This document shows positions 12,020 through 23,575 of a stretch of 64,000 nucleotides of DNA, piece by piece. This DNA comes from Archegozetes longisetosus (lineage: Eukaryota; Arthropoda; Arachnida; Sarcoptiformes; Trhypochthoniidae): positions 627,804 to 691,803 of the forward strand of contig JAEMBT020000006.1 of assembly GCA_018873245.2 (NCBI GenBank), read 5' to 3'. The notes under the pieces are model-generated. The model saw nothing but the letters and a program-made list of their open reading frames with translations, had not been told where the DNA came from and made no database searches. The position numbers and the translations under genes are program-made. The stretch's first letter is position 1, and the number at the start of each line of letters is the position of its first letter.

Positions 12020-12290
12020 GGAAAGGGTCACTGGGGTGTAGTAGTCAGCCAGTCGAACCTTGGGACGGAGATCCCAAGTTTGAACCTCGTCGCTGTACTT
12101 CTTTGACAGCGATGTGCTGCCCCCATGTCCCTGGTTATAACTACCTTTGGCCACTGTGCGTGCCTCGCGCGACCGCCTCAATAAACTTGCTCTGCAAATG
12201 GAGCTCGAGTGAGTCTCTCGAAAGGGAGGTTGGGCCCGCGTTAGTCTCCCGGAAGGGAGGGAAACTTACGAAAATGAATGAATGAGTGAA
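12020..12290 (+). repeat. tRNA-like SINE candidate
   Basis: A GC-rich patch in AT-rich DNA. Its 5' part has an A-box-like TAGTAGTCAGC, an anticodon-arm-like stem (CTTGGG...CCCAAG) and a B-box-like GTTTGAACCTC. This is followed by a tRNA-unrelated body and ends in a short AATG-type tail (AATGAATGAATGAG). The order tRNA-like head, body, simple tail fits a SINE. The open frame across it is not a gene. Confidence 0.55.
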
Positions 12291-12389
12291 GAGAAGCCAA
12301 ATAAAATACAGAAGCTGGAAACAAATACTATATAAAACCAATCATGAGTACGCGAATCAGAGACACAATTTCTATATTTGTCATACTTT

Positions 12390-13440
12390 GGGCAAATCAG
12401 AATCTGAAGATTATCTATGACAAGCACGAATATCATTTGTTGAACTTAATCCGTAGTCAGTTGCACAATGTATTAATTGATGTGATCGACACAAACCTGG
12501 TGACTGCCAACGAATGGATCACAATCAATTCTACGAATATTGCTAATTGTTTAATTACAAAATCCAACATTAGAATCGATATTGAAAGCAAAACATTTAC
12601 TACAATCTCCAGATCAAAATTTTCTTCTTTTATCGATTTTATTGCAATCGCCGTCATAATCACAGAGAATAAGATCACATTTATCATATTAGGCAACATA
12701 ATTTGGTAGAATTGTCAGCCATTTTTGTCACATATTTGATTTAACCTGCAATCTTTTGAATTATTTCATAATAATTGTCTTAGACTATTATTATTTATAT
12801 GCGAATATGCATCTACTTGTTTCAGAATTGAGTCTATCAGAAAACTTGTCGTTAGAATGTCTCTTATAGTCACAGTATCAGATTTACAGTATTTGGAAAC
12901 GCATGTTTCGAAATGTTGTTTAGAATATTGTTTACAAAATTCATAGTTTAACAATCATTCGCCCTTTTCATCGGCTAGATCCAGCGTTGCCGACTTTTGT
13001 TCACTTTAGTACTGGACTAAAAATATCAAAGGAGGACTCTTATATGCAAATCTTTAATTTTAAATTCAAAAATATGTAAACAACTACGTATATCTTTTAC
13101 TTTTAAACGAATATTTTTATTCTAATTTCGCTTCTTTAAGATATTTTAACAACTTCTTTGAGATTGCATCGAGATTTTCCCACCAATATTCGTAACACTT
13201 AACAGTAACTTTATAAACAAGTGTCGAGTTGACTGAACTCTCTAAAACTGTACAAATTTTTTTAACTGGACTGTCAGTTGAAAACTGGAGGATTGGCAAC
13301 GCTGGCTAAATCTAAAATCTGACCCCAGTGCGAGACCTTAGCCATTCTCCTTTTTTATTGACGCAGAACTGATTAGAATCTCAATACCTGGTGTTATAGC
13401 AAGATCTCTCATTAAGATTTCCTAAATCCTAACATTTGGA
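12390..13440 (-). pseudogene. Decayed EB gene split by a hAT-type MITE
   Basis: The minus strand shows scattered module pieces: SCYNTRY and DSNQFCVNKKGEW (13320-13420), DCRLNQICDKN (about 12730-12760), CDYDGDCNKIDKRRKF and DPFVGSHQVCVD (12490-12680). They lie in different frames with many stops. The element at 12982-13304 interrupts the remnant. Order and spacing match the multi-module EB genes on either side. Confidence 0.65.
12982..13304. mobile_element. hAT-type non-autonomous element
   Basis: Inverted ends CAGCGTTGCCGAC (left) and CAGCGTTGCCAATC (right, reverse complement) start with CAG as in many hAT elements. An 8-bp target duplication is visible with one mismatch: GCTAGATC (12974-12981) and GCTAAATC (13305-13312). 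No transposase frame in 323 bp. It sits inside an EB pseudogene. Confidence 0.7.
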
Positions 13441-13573
13441 GTAATTATTCATGAAAATAAAGATCAATACACTCAATGTTCATTTTTGTGCGCACCCAAT
13501 TTTGTGTAGAACCATGTCAAAAATATTCAATTGTACTTACTTTGAATCTTTGACTAACGTAAAAATCATTGCA

Positions 13574-13765
13574 ATGGTTGAAAGTAACGAAGAGTCTGAT
13601 AATGAAACCGTAATATGTGATGATGGAGAGGAAGAATCTAAACAAGAGTTTCCTGCAAGACCTCAAGCCCTATCTTGCATTGAATCGTTGCAGCATTACT
13701 TTAGTTCACTATATGATTGCAATGATAGAGACTATGTTAAGAAAACGAGAAGAAAGTTAAAATGA
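13574..13765 (+). pseudogene. Tigger/pogo-type transposase C-terminal fragment (tentative)
   Basis: An open frame has an acidic stretch (ESNEESDNETVICDDGEEES) followed by RPQALSCIESLQHYFSS and a basic end. That arrangement, acid patch then a helix with regularly spaced Leu, resembles the extreme C-terminus of Tigger/CENP-B-like transposases. No DDE domain precedes it. Function from the family would be DNA transposition; here it is a stray fragment. An unrelated orphan frame remains possible. Confidence 0.35.
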
Positions 13766-13768
13766 CTT

Positions 13769-14755
13769 CCAATAAAATGAAACAAAGCACTCTTACCCAA
13801 TAGATAAATTACCCAATATAGTCCAATAGATAAAGATTAACTCATATTTTCTAAGTTACGTTTACTGATAAAACCTAGCTCTTAACATATACATTTCATT
13901 TTTTGTGTACAGATTTCGGAAATGGAATGCGTACACAAAAATGAGTTTTGAGCGTATTTCATAATTGGTTGCCATTATAAGCTGAAAAACTAAATTAGTT
14001 GATAATTAAAGCAAGTTATATTCCATCTTATATTCAATATTTGGTTAGAAGTTTAATTTAGCTTGGTTAAATGCTTGCACTTGAACGAAAAATTTACTCG
14101 TTCAGGACATGTAGGAAAGCCTTTTAAAACTGATAGTTTAGTGTTAATCGAGGAGTCCAAAAATAGTGTTTGAACCTATTCTCTAATAATTCTGACATTT
14201 TTGACACAGTCTATTATTCATATTCTCTCATTATAAAATAGTTTAAAATCACTCTCAGAACTACGATAATTAGATAAGATTTCTAGTTAAAATTCAGAAC
14301 ATAATTAGACTGATATTCATGTGGATTTTTGATACAGAATTGACGTAAACCGCAATAATTTTATTTAAAAACTAGCTAGAAGTACGGGTAAAAACCCGTC
14401 ATTGAGTTCATAAAAAATGATGATCTTTAAAAATTGCAAAATGAAATTTAGAATTTTATTCAACAAATAAATAGTTCTTTACATAGAGATTTCTCAGTTT
14501 CTAGTTCAGTACTTTGTTCATTTAAATTGCATTGTATTTCAATTAAGTGTCGTATTCATGAAATTGAAAAATGGAATAGTAGCTAATTTTTAGTTTAAAA
14601 ACACTTGAATCATCTCTATGTATCAGACCGAAGACATTGAAATTGGTCTGATTCCTCTGTGATGACCACGAAGATTTTGACTAGTAGCACAGAAAGAACA
14701 TTTAAAAATTTTATTATATAGATATTTATTAATTTGACTTAATTATGAAATGTTC
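13769..14755. other. Intergenic with a Helitron-like hairpin
   Basis: AT-rich DNA with no gene. The only structured feature is the hairpin at 14384-14399 next to CTAG, listed separately. A small inverted pair (TTTTGTGTAC / GTACACAAAA) lies near 13900-13940. Confidence 0.4.
14372..14399 (-). repeat. Possible Helitron 3' end
   Basis: On the minus strand a perfect 6-bp stem (ACGGGT, loop TTTT, ACCCGT) is followed after 8 bases by CTAG and then T. Helitrons end with a short GC-rich hairpin a few bases before CTRR and insert before T. No 5' TC end or Rep/helicase sequence was found, so this is tentative. Confidence 0.25.
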
Positions 14756-16450
14756 TTAATCCTGAATAGCAGAATCGAGTTTCCAATCAATTTTCATAAT
14801 TAGAATGTGAACAATTATAGTATCCGTTTGTAAATTTTGTTTTATTACCGAGTCAATTGCAATCACTGTTATGATTGTACATTCAATGAATGCACAAGAT
14901 ATTAAAATGTCGCTCAGGACATGGTTTGACTGATATTCGCAAAAGCCACTTACACAAAATTGTTTTAGGTCACAATTTTTCACATAAAATATCTTTCTAG
15001 AAATAGTAAAACTTTGTTCAATACATTAAGTCTAAAGCTGAATTTTAGTTACCCGACTACTCGAAATCAAATGAGAACAATAATTTGCTAAGCAAAACAT
15101 ACCAACAGTTTGCATTACATATTTAAGTCTTTGGTTCAAATGCACAGCTATTTTGACATTATCACACATTCTATTATTAGAAACTGCCTTACTATCATAT
15201 TGGTTACAATCGACGTCAGAATTACAGTAAATAGTTATAGAAGATATTGATGTGAAATCGAAAGCATAATTAGGCCGAAAATGGCATCAATTTTCAAAAC
15301 AGAACTGATTGGAATTGCAATCGTTGATAGAATCACAAAACTTTCAAAGTTACAGATTTTTGTTTTCTGATCAACAATCTAAACTTACATTTACATTCAC
15401 CACTCAAACTCTGTTCTTGTCAAACATAATACAATAGCTATTGTAATTACGAATACATTGGTTGCCTGTTTTATAATAATATATATTGGTCGACATTCGC
15501 ATAAATTGTTTATGTAGAATTGATTAAAATCACAATCCTGGTTATATTACAATATTTTTCAACTATTTGATTACAAATTTTTGTTCTTGGGTCTATTGTA
15601 TAACCAGGTATACAGTCACATATATCATTATAATTACAAACTCATCTAGCACCATATCATTGATAATCATTGCTATAATTACATAATTGGGATTCACACG
15701 CCCTATAAAAATATAAATAATAATAGTTCGGTCCCCATTCACATCTTCTATCAACACAAGATTGATCAGAGCCACAATCACTTATATTGAACAGTACTTT
15801 TCTCTGTATGATTTGCTGTTGACAATGGACACGAGGTTATTTTTGGTCCAGGTGTAGCGTTGCATGTTGTGTCCGCTGCACAAGTTGTGCGAATTGTTCC
15901 ATAAACACATATCTTGCTCTCAGCGCATATCATATCTGCGTAATAGTTATTACGACTAATACATTGACAATTCCAACAAAATTTGTTACTATCGTAATCT
16001 TTTACATTCGGTATTATAATTACAATTAAATGAGTTCTTTATAAATTATACTTCATTCATAATCCGACTAACATTTGTTTGAGTTATTGACACGGATCTG
16101 ATTCGAGCCTCTATAGATTTGACAATTGCTGCTAAAATTGAAGCAATTCTCGGTTGTATTTTTAGCCATAGAGTTATCTAGAATGTCTGAAACCAGTCTT
16201 TTGAAAAATATTTGTAGTGCTATTCTGTTTGCATCCTAACTCGCAAATACTTGAATTTTATTTGAACGATAGGCCTGATGCTTATACAATTCTCCACAAT
16301 CTATGTTCGTTGTTCACGAAAGACATTTTTGAACAGTTGAGTTCTATCCACATTTACATTAATTATTCAGAAGAATTTTGTTCGAATTAAAACAGTCTTA
16401 AGTTGATTTACACAAATAGTTGTAAATTGAAAAATTTTGAGCATCGCTAA
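14756..16450 (-). pseudogene. Decayed eight-module EB gene
   Basis: Fragments in shifting frames on the minus strand follow the order of the intact neighbour at 17041-18381: FNFSSNCQIYRGSNQ (about 16100), SDCGSDQSCVDRRCEWGPNY (about 15750), ICDCIPGYTIDPRTKICN (about 15600), DCDFNQFYINNLCECRP (about 15510) and KNCDLKQFCVSGFCEYQSN (about 14960). Numerous stops and shifts. A dead tandem copy of that gene; the terminal helix and tail are not recognisable. Confidence 0.7.
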
Positions 16451-17040
16451 CATTGAAATCTGTTTAGAGATAATAGGGAGATACTTATTATTTCAAATAA
16501 TACGCTCATTGATTAATTTGACTTTTAGCTATGATGCTCGAAAGTATATGTAATTGATAAATCAAACCTATTATTGTAGTATTAAGTAATCGATAATTGT
16601 CTCTTTATATTCTTATCAAATAGCAGAATCTATTGTTAACTATTTAGAGAAATCTGCAAGAACTATGATAATATAATGATTGCAAGCACTTTAAATTAAC
16701 ATTGAAATAAAAAATTAGTCTTTCAATATTTCATCACTAGATCTCACAATTTAGTGAACTAGATCATTACAGTTTTCAATTATATTTATAAAGTGAAATC
16801 CTTTTTGAAAGTGTAAGTTTATTTCAATTATTTATTAAAATTCTTTTTTAATAGTAATAACTTATTTCTTAAAAAATGAATTCGAAATATAATGATTTTG
16901 GTTACCACCATGTTAGTAACATAAATAATAGATATTATTACATCATTTTTGAAAACTTTACGAAACCAATATAAAATATAAGACTAATGAGTATCTAAAA
17001 CTTTTCATTTCATATCAGACACATTAGTTTATTGACGTCT
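16451..17040. other. 3' flank of EB gene
   Basis: AT-rich DNA that should include the 3' UTR of the gene ending at 17041. Nothing else seen. Confidence 0.4.
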
Positions 17041-18381
17041 CTATTTTGCATAGGGTGGTGGCGGATCATTGATAGTGACATGTGAACTACTAGCTATATG
17101 TGGATTTGATTGAATAATAGGAGAACAGCTATTAATGCTTGGATTCGATAGTTGCAGATGAATAGATCTTCTTCTACAAAGTTTGACCAAAGCAATTACG
17201 ATAATTGTGATAATGATTATTGACAAAACCAACCATAGCCACCACAAAGAATAAGAATAAGAATAATAGCATTTCTTGTTGGATGAATCGGCGATATAGT
17301 AAGTATCGCATTGACAATAATTATATTTACAAACTCTATTCTTATCATATGTTTGACAGTCAGAATCGAAATAGCATTGATGATAACTACAGTAACCATA
17401 GTTGTTAGAGTACATTTTATAATCAGGTGCGCATTGACAGATACTGTCAACACAGACTTGATTACTATCACCATATTGAGTACAATCATAATTAGAATAA
17501 CAATACATTCCAACAGTTATGTTACAAAATTTGGTATTTGGATCGATGGCATAATAATTGTCGCATTGACAATAACCAGTACTTATACATTGTCTTTTAG
17601 GGTCGAATTGATTACAATCCTCCTGATATCGACATGCTTTAAATTGACAAGAATTTGTTATGTTGTTGTAAACATAATTCGGTTGACATTCGCATAGGTT
17701 CTTCACACAGAACTGATTCAAACCACAATCGCTATTTCTATAACAGGTCTTTTCGACTGTCTTATTACAAATCTTAGTTTTTGGATCAGTAACATATCCA
17801 GAATTGCAATAGCACGAACGCCCATAACAGTATGTGTTCTTATCATACTTTTGACAGTCACTATCAGAATAACATCCACTGAATAAACATGCATTAGAAG
17901 TATAGCTATATTCGAATCCTGGCAAACATTCACATCTATTGTTAACACAAAACTGATTCGAACCACAATAACTTATATCATAACAATACTTTTCAATTGG
18001 GCTCAATGTAGTCGTTGCGTAATTGTAAAGACATTTTTTGCTAACAGGATCTTCCTTATAGTTGTAACGGCAAACACAGTTATAATTCGAACAAATTCTG
18101 TTTGTATCATAATCTTGACACTCAAAATCATAATTACAGTAAAATGAAACACACTTGTTGTAAGTCGTACTCCATTTATAGTTCGGTAGGCATTCGCATG
18201 AGTTATCAACACAGACCTGATACGAATCTCCATAGATTTGGCAGTCGCTATTAAAATTGCAATAATTTCTTATGGTATTGTTTAAGGATTTGATTGTAGT
18301 GCTGCTGTGAGCATCACAAAAGTTCAAATTTAAGTTAATTGTGTTGAAAATAACAACAAGCAGTACAAATGATGAAACCAT
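17041..18381 (-). CDS. Eight-module EB-like cysteine-rich type I membrane protein
   Basis: Intact 446-residue frame, the best-preserved large member of the family. Residues 1-24 form a signal peptide (MVSSFVLLVVIF...). Four tandem A/B pairs of six-cysteine modules follow. A-type modules read CxxxxDCxxxxxxCVDxxCxCxPNYK; B-type modules read CxxxxDCQxYDxNRxC...CxC..YY..DPxxKxC. A membrane helix lies at about 377-401, then a basic stop (CRRR) and a 45-residue Ser/Asn-rich tail ending NDPPPPYAK. The PPPY could bind WW domains. EB-like modules are known from nematode and arthropod surface proteins of mostly unknown role. Ligand and function here are unknown. No intron is needed. Flanked by dead copies at 14.8-16.4 kb. 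Confidence 0.85.
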   Translation of the reverse strand: MVSSFVLLVVIFNTINLNLNFCDAHSSTTIKSLNNTIRNYCNFNSDCQIYGDSYQVCVDNSCECLPNYKWSTTYNKCVSFYCNYDFECQDYDTNRICSNYNCVCRYNYKEDPVSKKCLYNYATTTLSPIEKYCYDISYCGSNQFCVNNRCECLPGFEYSYTSNACLFSGCYSDSDCQKYDKNTYCYGRSCYCNSGYVTDPKTKICNKTVEKTCYRNSDCGLNQFCVKNLCECQPNYVYNNITNSCQFKACRYQEDCNQFDPKRQCISTGYCQCDNYYAIDPNTKFCNITVGMYCYSNYDCTQYGDSNQVCVDSICQCAPDYKMYSNNYGYCSYHQCYFDSDCQTYDKNRVCKYNYCQCDTYYIADSSNKKCYYSYSYSLWWLWLVLSIIIITIIVIALVKLCRRRSIHLQLSNPSINSCSPIIQSNPHIASSSHVTINDPPPPYAK

Positions 18382-20160
18382 TTTTTGAACAAAAGGTATT
18401 ATTCAATATTTGAATAGAAGAATGGCCAGTTTGTTGAAAAGGTACTGTAATACAAATTAATTTCGAAACTTCATATTAATAATTAATATGGCTAGCAAAG
18501 ATTGAGCGTTTTATTTTCTGCCTGAAACATAAAATATTTATACCTGTGATTCAATCGACGTACTTGATTATTTCCAATAAAGTCTGTAATATTCAATTCG
18601 ATTGTATTCTTGTTTTATCTATGATTTCACTAATCAATCGTCATAGGCCACATTTTTGGATGGCATTGTTCATTAGTTGTTTTTTAAACTGATTTGACCC
18701 AATGTGGTGTATAGCGTAACTTTCCAATAGATGATTATCTATTCAAAAGCAAATTTTGCTACAAAACACATTATCAACAAAACTTTAATTAAAACAAGAA
18801 AACACTTTTTCAAAGATAATTATCAGCAATATTTGGGATTGAGAGTTCTCTTTATATTACGTGCTTTATACTACTTTTGGGTAAGCAAGAGGAACCGTTC
18901 CTCTCGTTAACACCACGTTAATTTGACCAGGTCAAAGTAGTGCGGACGTCTTTTCAATCTGTAGAAAACACTTACTAAACTCGAATATTGATTGTGCAAT
19001 ACTTTGCTAAAACCCTTGAATTGCAAGATTAAAGGTAATTCAATGATATCTAATTATCTCTACTACAATATTTAGACTATAAACTACTAGATAATCTTTA
19101 ATTCAATTTGATTCAAATAATTTTTATGGTTAAATGAAAAACAATAAAACTCATAATCTTCATCAAAAAAATTACACAAATAAGAATTTTAAAGAATCAT
19201 TAATAAAAATTATGACACTACAAGATATAAAAATTGATGCACATCAGGAATAATATTTTATTTTTTAAAATATAAAAAATACTCAATATCTTAACGAATG
19301 TTCAATATTTCCAATAGTTCAATCTTGAGCATTGAATAAGTTGATTGACTTGAATAAGTTTTTACAATCATCATAACTGATAATAATTGAAATCAATATA
19401 AGGTAAGCCTTTGTATATACTTGCGCCCATTTTTTTGTTATATGAGGTTTAACTATCGATTAAATCCATAATTTTATAGAAACTAATAGCCAAATTTTGA
19501 ATTAAGGCCTAAAATTTTATTGCTTGATAAATGTTTGATTATTTATCTAATAGTAAAGTTTACTTGTCAGGCGACAAAATGATTGATGTGGTTTAAGTAA
19601 TTAATGAAATAAAATAAATTTGGTAATAAATATGAGACTCTCACTTAAACAATAGTTTACATTAGACATCATTCGAATTGTTTTACCAAGAGATCTTTAA
19701 CAAGATATTTCAGGTTAAAAAGTGTACTACTATAAATTTACATTTGAAAAAGATGAGAGTACGATCAATAATTTACCTCAATGATCAATAAAAACTTTCA
19801 GGGCTTTTTGGTTCATCTACAGTTTTTTTTACAGAAGATTGATAGTATTAATGAGGTGTGGCTAAAATGTACAGTATATTCAATTGATAATTGTCCTTTT
19901 AATTAATCATAAATTTGATTTATAAAATTGCAATACATAAACTAAATTCTTAACTAGATTTATGCAAAAACAACCTTGGAGAATAACTTTATATTAATAA
20001 CCTGTTAAATTTAGTTGTCAATCATTTAGAAAGCTTTTACGTTTCAAACTGCTGAAAGATCGTGATTTAACAATAAGTTAAGATAAAAGTCAATTTCTAT
20101 GAGATTTAGCTAAATTTACTAAACTGAAAGATTTGCAAAAAATATTTTTCTCACATCTAA
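18382..20160. other. Intergenic, nothing recognised
   Basis: AT-rich spacer that should contain the promoter of the minus-strand EB gene. A short hairpin GAGGAACCGTTCCTC occurs near 18890. No gene, no clear terminal repeats. Confidence 0.45.
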
Positions 20161-21075
20161 TATCTAACATACCCAGTATTAGCGACGATTAGGGTGACCA
20201 CTCGTCCCATTTTTGACGGGACAGTCCCGTGTTTTTAAAGACAAAAGATAGAAATCCCGTCAGACCAAAAACTCTCGACGGGACAATTAGTTGTTATGTT
20301 TTTCGACTTTCATTTTGGAAAGTGTGTTTAGAAAACATTTTTTTTAGAAATTCAAACATTGAATTTATTTTACAAATGATAAGGGATTAAGAAATACAGT
20401 CTAATGTTTTGAACACCTGTGGTTTAAAATAAAAATTATTGAATTAATCTTTTCTGCCTTGACATATCTGACATAAACTAGTATTTCTTACTTTTGAATA
20501 ACCTTTGAAAGATACCATTTCTAAGAATATACTTTTAAAATCAACCATGGCTAATAGTTTTCAATGTTTTAATATTAGAATATATTGTTTGACACCTAAA
20601 TATCTGTAATGATAAATAAAAACGGCATTTTTCATTTTAAAAATATAAGGGTCCCCCTTTGATATTTTTGTCCCGTCAAGAGTCAAGCCAGAGGTGGTCA
20701 CCCTAGCAACGATGGCGACTAGCTGTGGGTTGTGGTTGATAACGGTTAAATATCCTTTACTTCTTAGGACATAAAACACAACGACCGATATTTTCAACGG
20801 AATCAAGATTGCGATCAAAATTCAAAGCCATGTAAATTTATAAATATAGTTGTAAGAATAAGTACATTCTTACTGTTAACATAATTGACATAATAGCTGC
20901 CACAAAAACAAGATCCATAATCGCAGTGTCTGCTAGATTCTTATGCTTGACAATCAGAAGAATAACTACATTGAAAGTATTTTTGTGAAATATTAGTATA
21001 TTCATAATCTAGATCGCACCTGCAGCAATAGTCAACACATTTCTGGTTATAATCCGAGTAATAGATATCCCAAGT
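20161..21075 (-). pseudogene. EB gene broken by hAT-type insertion
   Basis: The minus strand keeps one A/B module pair in decayed form (about 20850-21075, for example the region ending NQKCV) and the tail IPLKISVVVFYVLRSKGYLTV...NPQLVAIVA, which aligns with IPLKIAILVFYIRRRRRYLAV...NPQPVAIVA of the genes at 23.6 and 26.1 kb. An element at 20190-20705 inserted a few codons before the stop, and a second at 21076-21843 lies just at the 5' side. A dead third or fourth member of the short EB subgroup. Confidence 0.75.
20190..20705. mobile_element. 516-bp hAT-type non-autonomous element
   Basis: Terminal inverted repeats TAGGGTGACCAC (left) and TAGGGTGACCACC (right, reverse complement), with further GGGAC/GTCCC-rich subterminal repeats. 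Target duplication of 8 bp with one mismatch: GCGACGAT (20182-20189) and GCAACGAT (20706-20713). Comparison with the intact paralogue at 23600 shows the disrupted coding sequence continuing on both sides. Confidence 0.8.
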
Positions 21076-21843
21076 CAGAGGTTTACAAACTGGATTTTGC
21101 GTCCCTTCACTGGGTCGCGAAGAGGTCTCGGGTGAGTTGCGAAGTAATTGAAGAATAAAACTGGATTGTAAAAATAATTTTAATTTATTGAAAGAGAAAA
21201 ATGATACTTAAGTGCAATTGAGAGGGAAATGTAACTGTGGTTAAAACGTTTCAGAGCTCAAAAATCTATAACTTGTATTACTGCCGAACTGTTCTATTAT
21301 GAAATTATGTTGAAATACAACTTATAATAGTGACTAAAATCTAAACAAATTTTGAAAGTAATTAAAATTTCTTATTTTTCATCTTAATACAAATATAAGC
21401 AAAAAGAAAATTTGAAATGAATGTTAATATTTTGAGAAAATTAAGTGAGCCCTTTTATTTCCTTTTCATATCTATGCATTTTTGACACGAAAGTATTTTT
21501 ATGTATTTGCAGATTAAGTCTTTATATTTAACTTAATTTAACTAATATTAAGTTGCGATCAGTTGAAGTTAGTTTAACGCATTTGCATTGAATCAAATGG
21601 AGAAACACTTAGTGAAATTAAGAAACAATCAGTCCCATAATGAAGCATCAGTTGAATCAAAGTCTGATGAGTCAAATGTAAAATCGTAAGAATCACACAA
21701 AAGAAAATACAGTGAAGAATATTGAAATCTGGTTTTATCGCTACTGAAGTCAGATTTGCTTTATATTTTACTGGTTATAACTAATTTACTAAGACAAAAA
21801 TGGTCTAAAGGCAAGTCAAGGTATAAAAGTTTGAAAACCACTG
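21076..21843 (+). mobile_element. hAT element, internally deleted, with transposase N-terminal relic
   Basis: The left end CAGAGGTTTACAAACTGG and right end (reverse complement) CAGTGGTTTTCAAACTTT match the widespread CAGNGGTTCTCAAACT hAT terminus, and a subterminal GGGTCGCGAAGAGGTC follows. Eight-bp target duplication with one mismatch: TCCCAAGT (21068-21075) and TCCTAAGT (21844-21851). Inside, about 21597-21760 reads MEKHLVKLRNN...KRKYSEEY, like the N-terminus of ZBED-type hAT transposases, with stops. No catalytic region remains. Confidence 0.75.
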
Positions 21844-22059
21844 TCCTAAGTGATTAGTGTCAGCTTCGCGAAAGCCAGTTTAATAGAATGGAATTTCAAC
21901 TGTCAATTTAACCGAAATCAATATTACAGCTAACTTTCTCATCTCTAAACTTCGTGGTTAATTCATTGATTCACATTTACCGAAGCAAAATTCAAAATTT
22001 AATAGCAACCAACAAATTTAGATGAAATCTTAGGCATCAAAAATCAACAAAAAATGATA

Positions 22060-22389
22060 CAGGGTTTTTCGATTGCTTTTAACGGGACGGCAAATAACTT
22101 TAACGTTTCGTCAAAACTAAATAACACCAAATGTTTTTTAATTATAACTGTTAAATGTTTACAGAATTTGGAAATTTAACTAAACATGAAAACAAATCAA
22201 CTCTGAATTATAAAACTAAAACTATGTTCACATTAATATCATCCATAACTTAATAGTTTAAAATGTGTTTACAATCTCATAAATGTTTGCAATTCGATTA
22301 ACTGCTCAAAAGTAGTTAATTACGTTATTTAGTTTTGATGAAACGTTGAAGTTATTTGCCGTTCCGTTAAAAGCAATCGATAAACGCTG
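22060..22389. mobile_element. 330-bp TA-flanked MITE with ~65-bp TIRs
   Basis: Long inverted ends: left begins CAGGGTTTTTCGATTGC, right (reverse complement) CAGCGTTTATCGATTGC; both continue through TTTTAACGGRACGGCAAATA and AACGTTTCRTCAAAACTAAA. TA flanks both ends. The interior is AT-rich without frame. Arms are about 90 per cent alike by eye. Confidence 0.7.
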
Positions 22390-23094
22390 TAAGACTAAAA
22401 ACATCTGATATTCTAAATTAATTTTCATAAACATCTGAACTCAGTTTTGAAATTTTAAAAAATATAACTTTTAACTAATTAATTGAGTCATGAAAAATAT
22501 TGATTTATACTTTTTGAATAATCAAGTAAAATTTTTAGTTTTTATATATACTAATTTGGCTTAACAACTTTTATTTACAGTATGTGGTTATTTGGTAAAC
22601 CTTCAGGATTGATTATATCGATAATGAAATATTTTTTAATTGCGACATCATGTGTATACTCGAAGCATATCCTTAGAACTCGAGCTCTTTATAATGACTT
22701 TGACAAATAAAAGGGCTTTCTAAAATTCAGAATCTAAATCTAAAGTTTTTCTAAAAATCTAAACTGACAATTGAAAAACAAATAACTTAATCTCTTTGGC
22801 TAAAGTGCTCGTTAAAATAGCGGTCTGATTTCTACCAAGTTGACTCCTATCGTCTCAAGTATATATAATAACTGATATAAGCAGCAAAGTGTTGTTCAGT
22901 GTTATTAGAGAATGATCGATATTTAACTCTAGTAAGTTTTAAAAATTACCATAATTAATAGCAATTAAAAGAAATAAAGTAAAGCTTGGAAATTTACGCC
23001 TATTTTTGTCATGCAAAGCTTAAGTTCTAAATTGTTTGAATGATACCATTTAATTTGTGCATTGTATTGATAATTATCTGATTATGTGCTTGAG
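22390..23094. other. Intergenic, nothing recognised
   Basis: AT-rich spacer between a MITE and the duplicated EB segment. No gene or clear repeat. Confidence 0.4.
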
Positions 23095-23575
23095 AGGTCA
23101 TTCATGATTTTGAAAATTTCTTCTGTTATATATGCTGACTGATCTGTATGATAAAGTTCGATTTATCAGTACAATTAGCAGCATAATTCACTATCTTGTA
23201 ATTTGCTAAATCGAACGATTTTATCAAATTATCATTTTGATAGAAACATAAAATACTTTATGAATAAACTTCTTAACCTGTATGAATTCATTATGAATAT
23301 CTTGTCCTTTTATGAATTCTGAGTAAAAATAAAATAAACTTTATTATGAAACTTCGAAATAGGATTTTTTGATTGAAGGTTGGGAACAAATTACTCAAAT
23401 TTATTGATATTTCAAAAATTTACAAGTTCTTAATTTTTCAGAAGTAAATAGCACAATAAATTGGTTTGCGGAGTTATGAAAGGATTTAGAATATATTTAT
23501 TTAATACTAGAAAAATCACTTATAATTAGATATTAGTATACAGGAATTTACTAATTTATAGATCTATTGTTAGAA

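Noticed and set aside
12020-12100. A functional tRNA gene at the SINE head
   Set aside because: A- and B-box-like motifs are present, but a cloverleaf with acceptor stem cannot be drawn and the sequence continues into a non-tRNA body.
12344-12709. 121-codon plus-strand frame
   Set aside because: It is antisense to a decayed EB gene whose cysteine-module fragments are visible on the minus strand.
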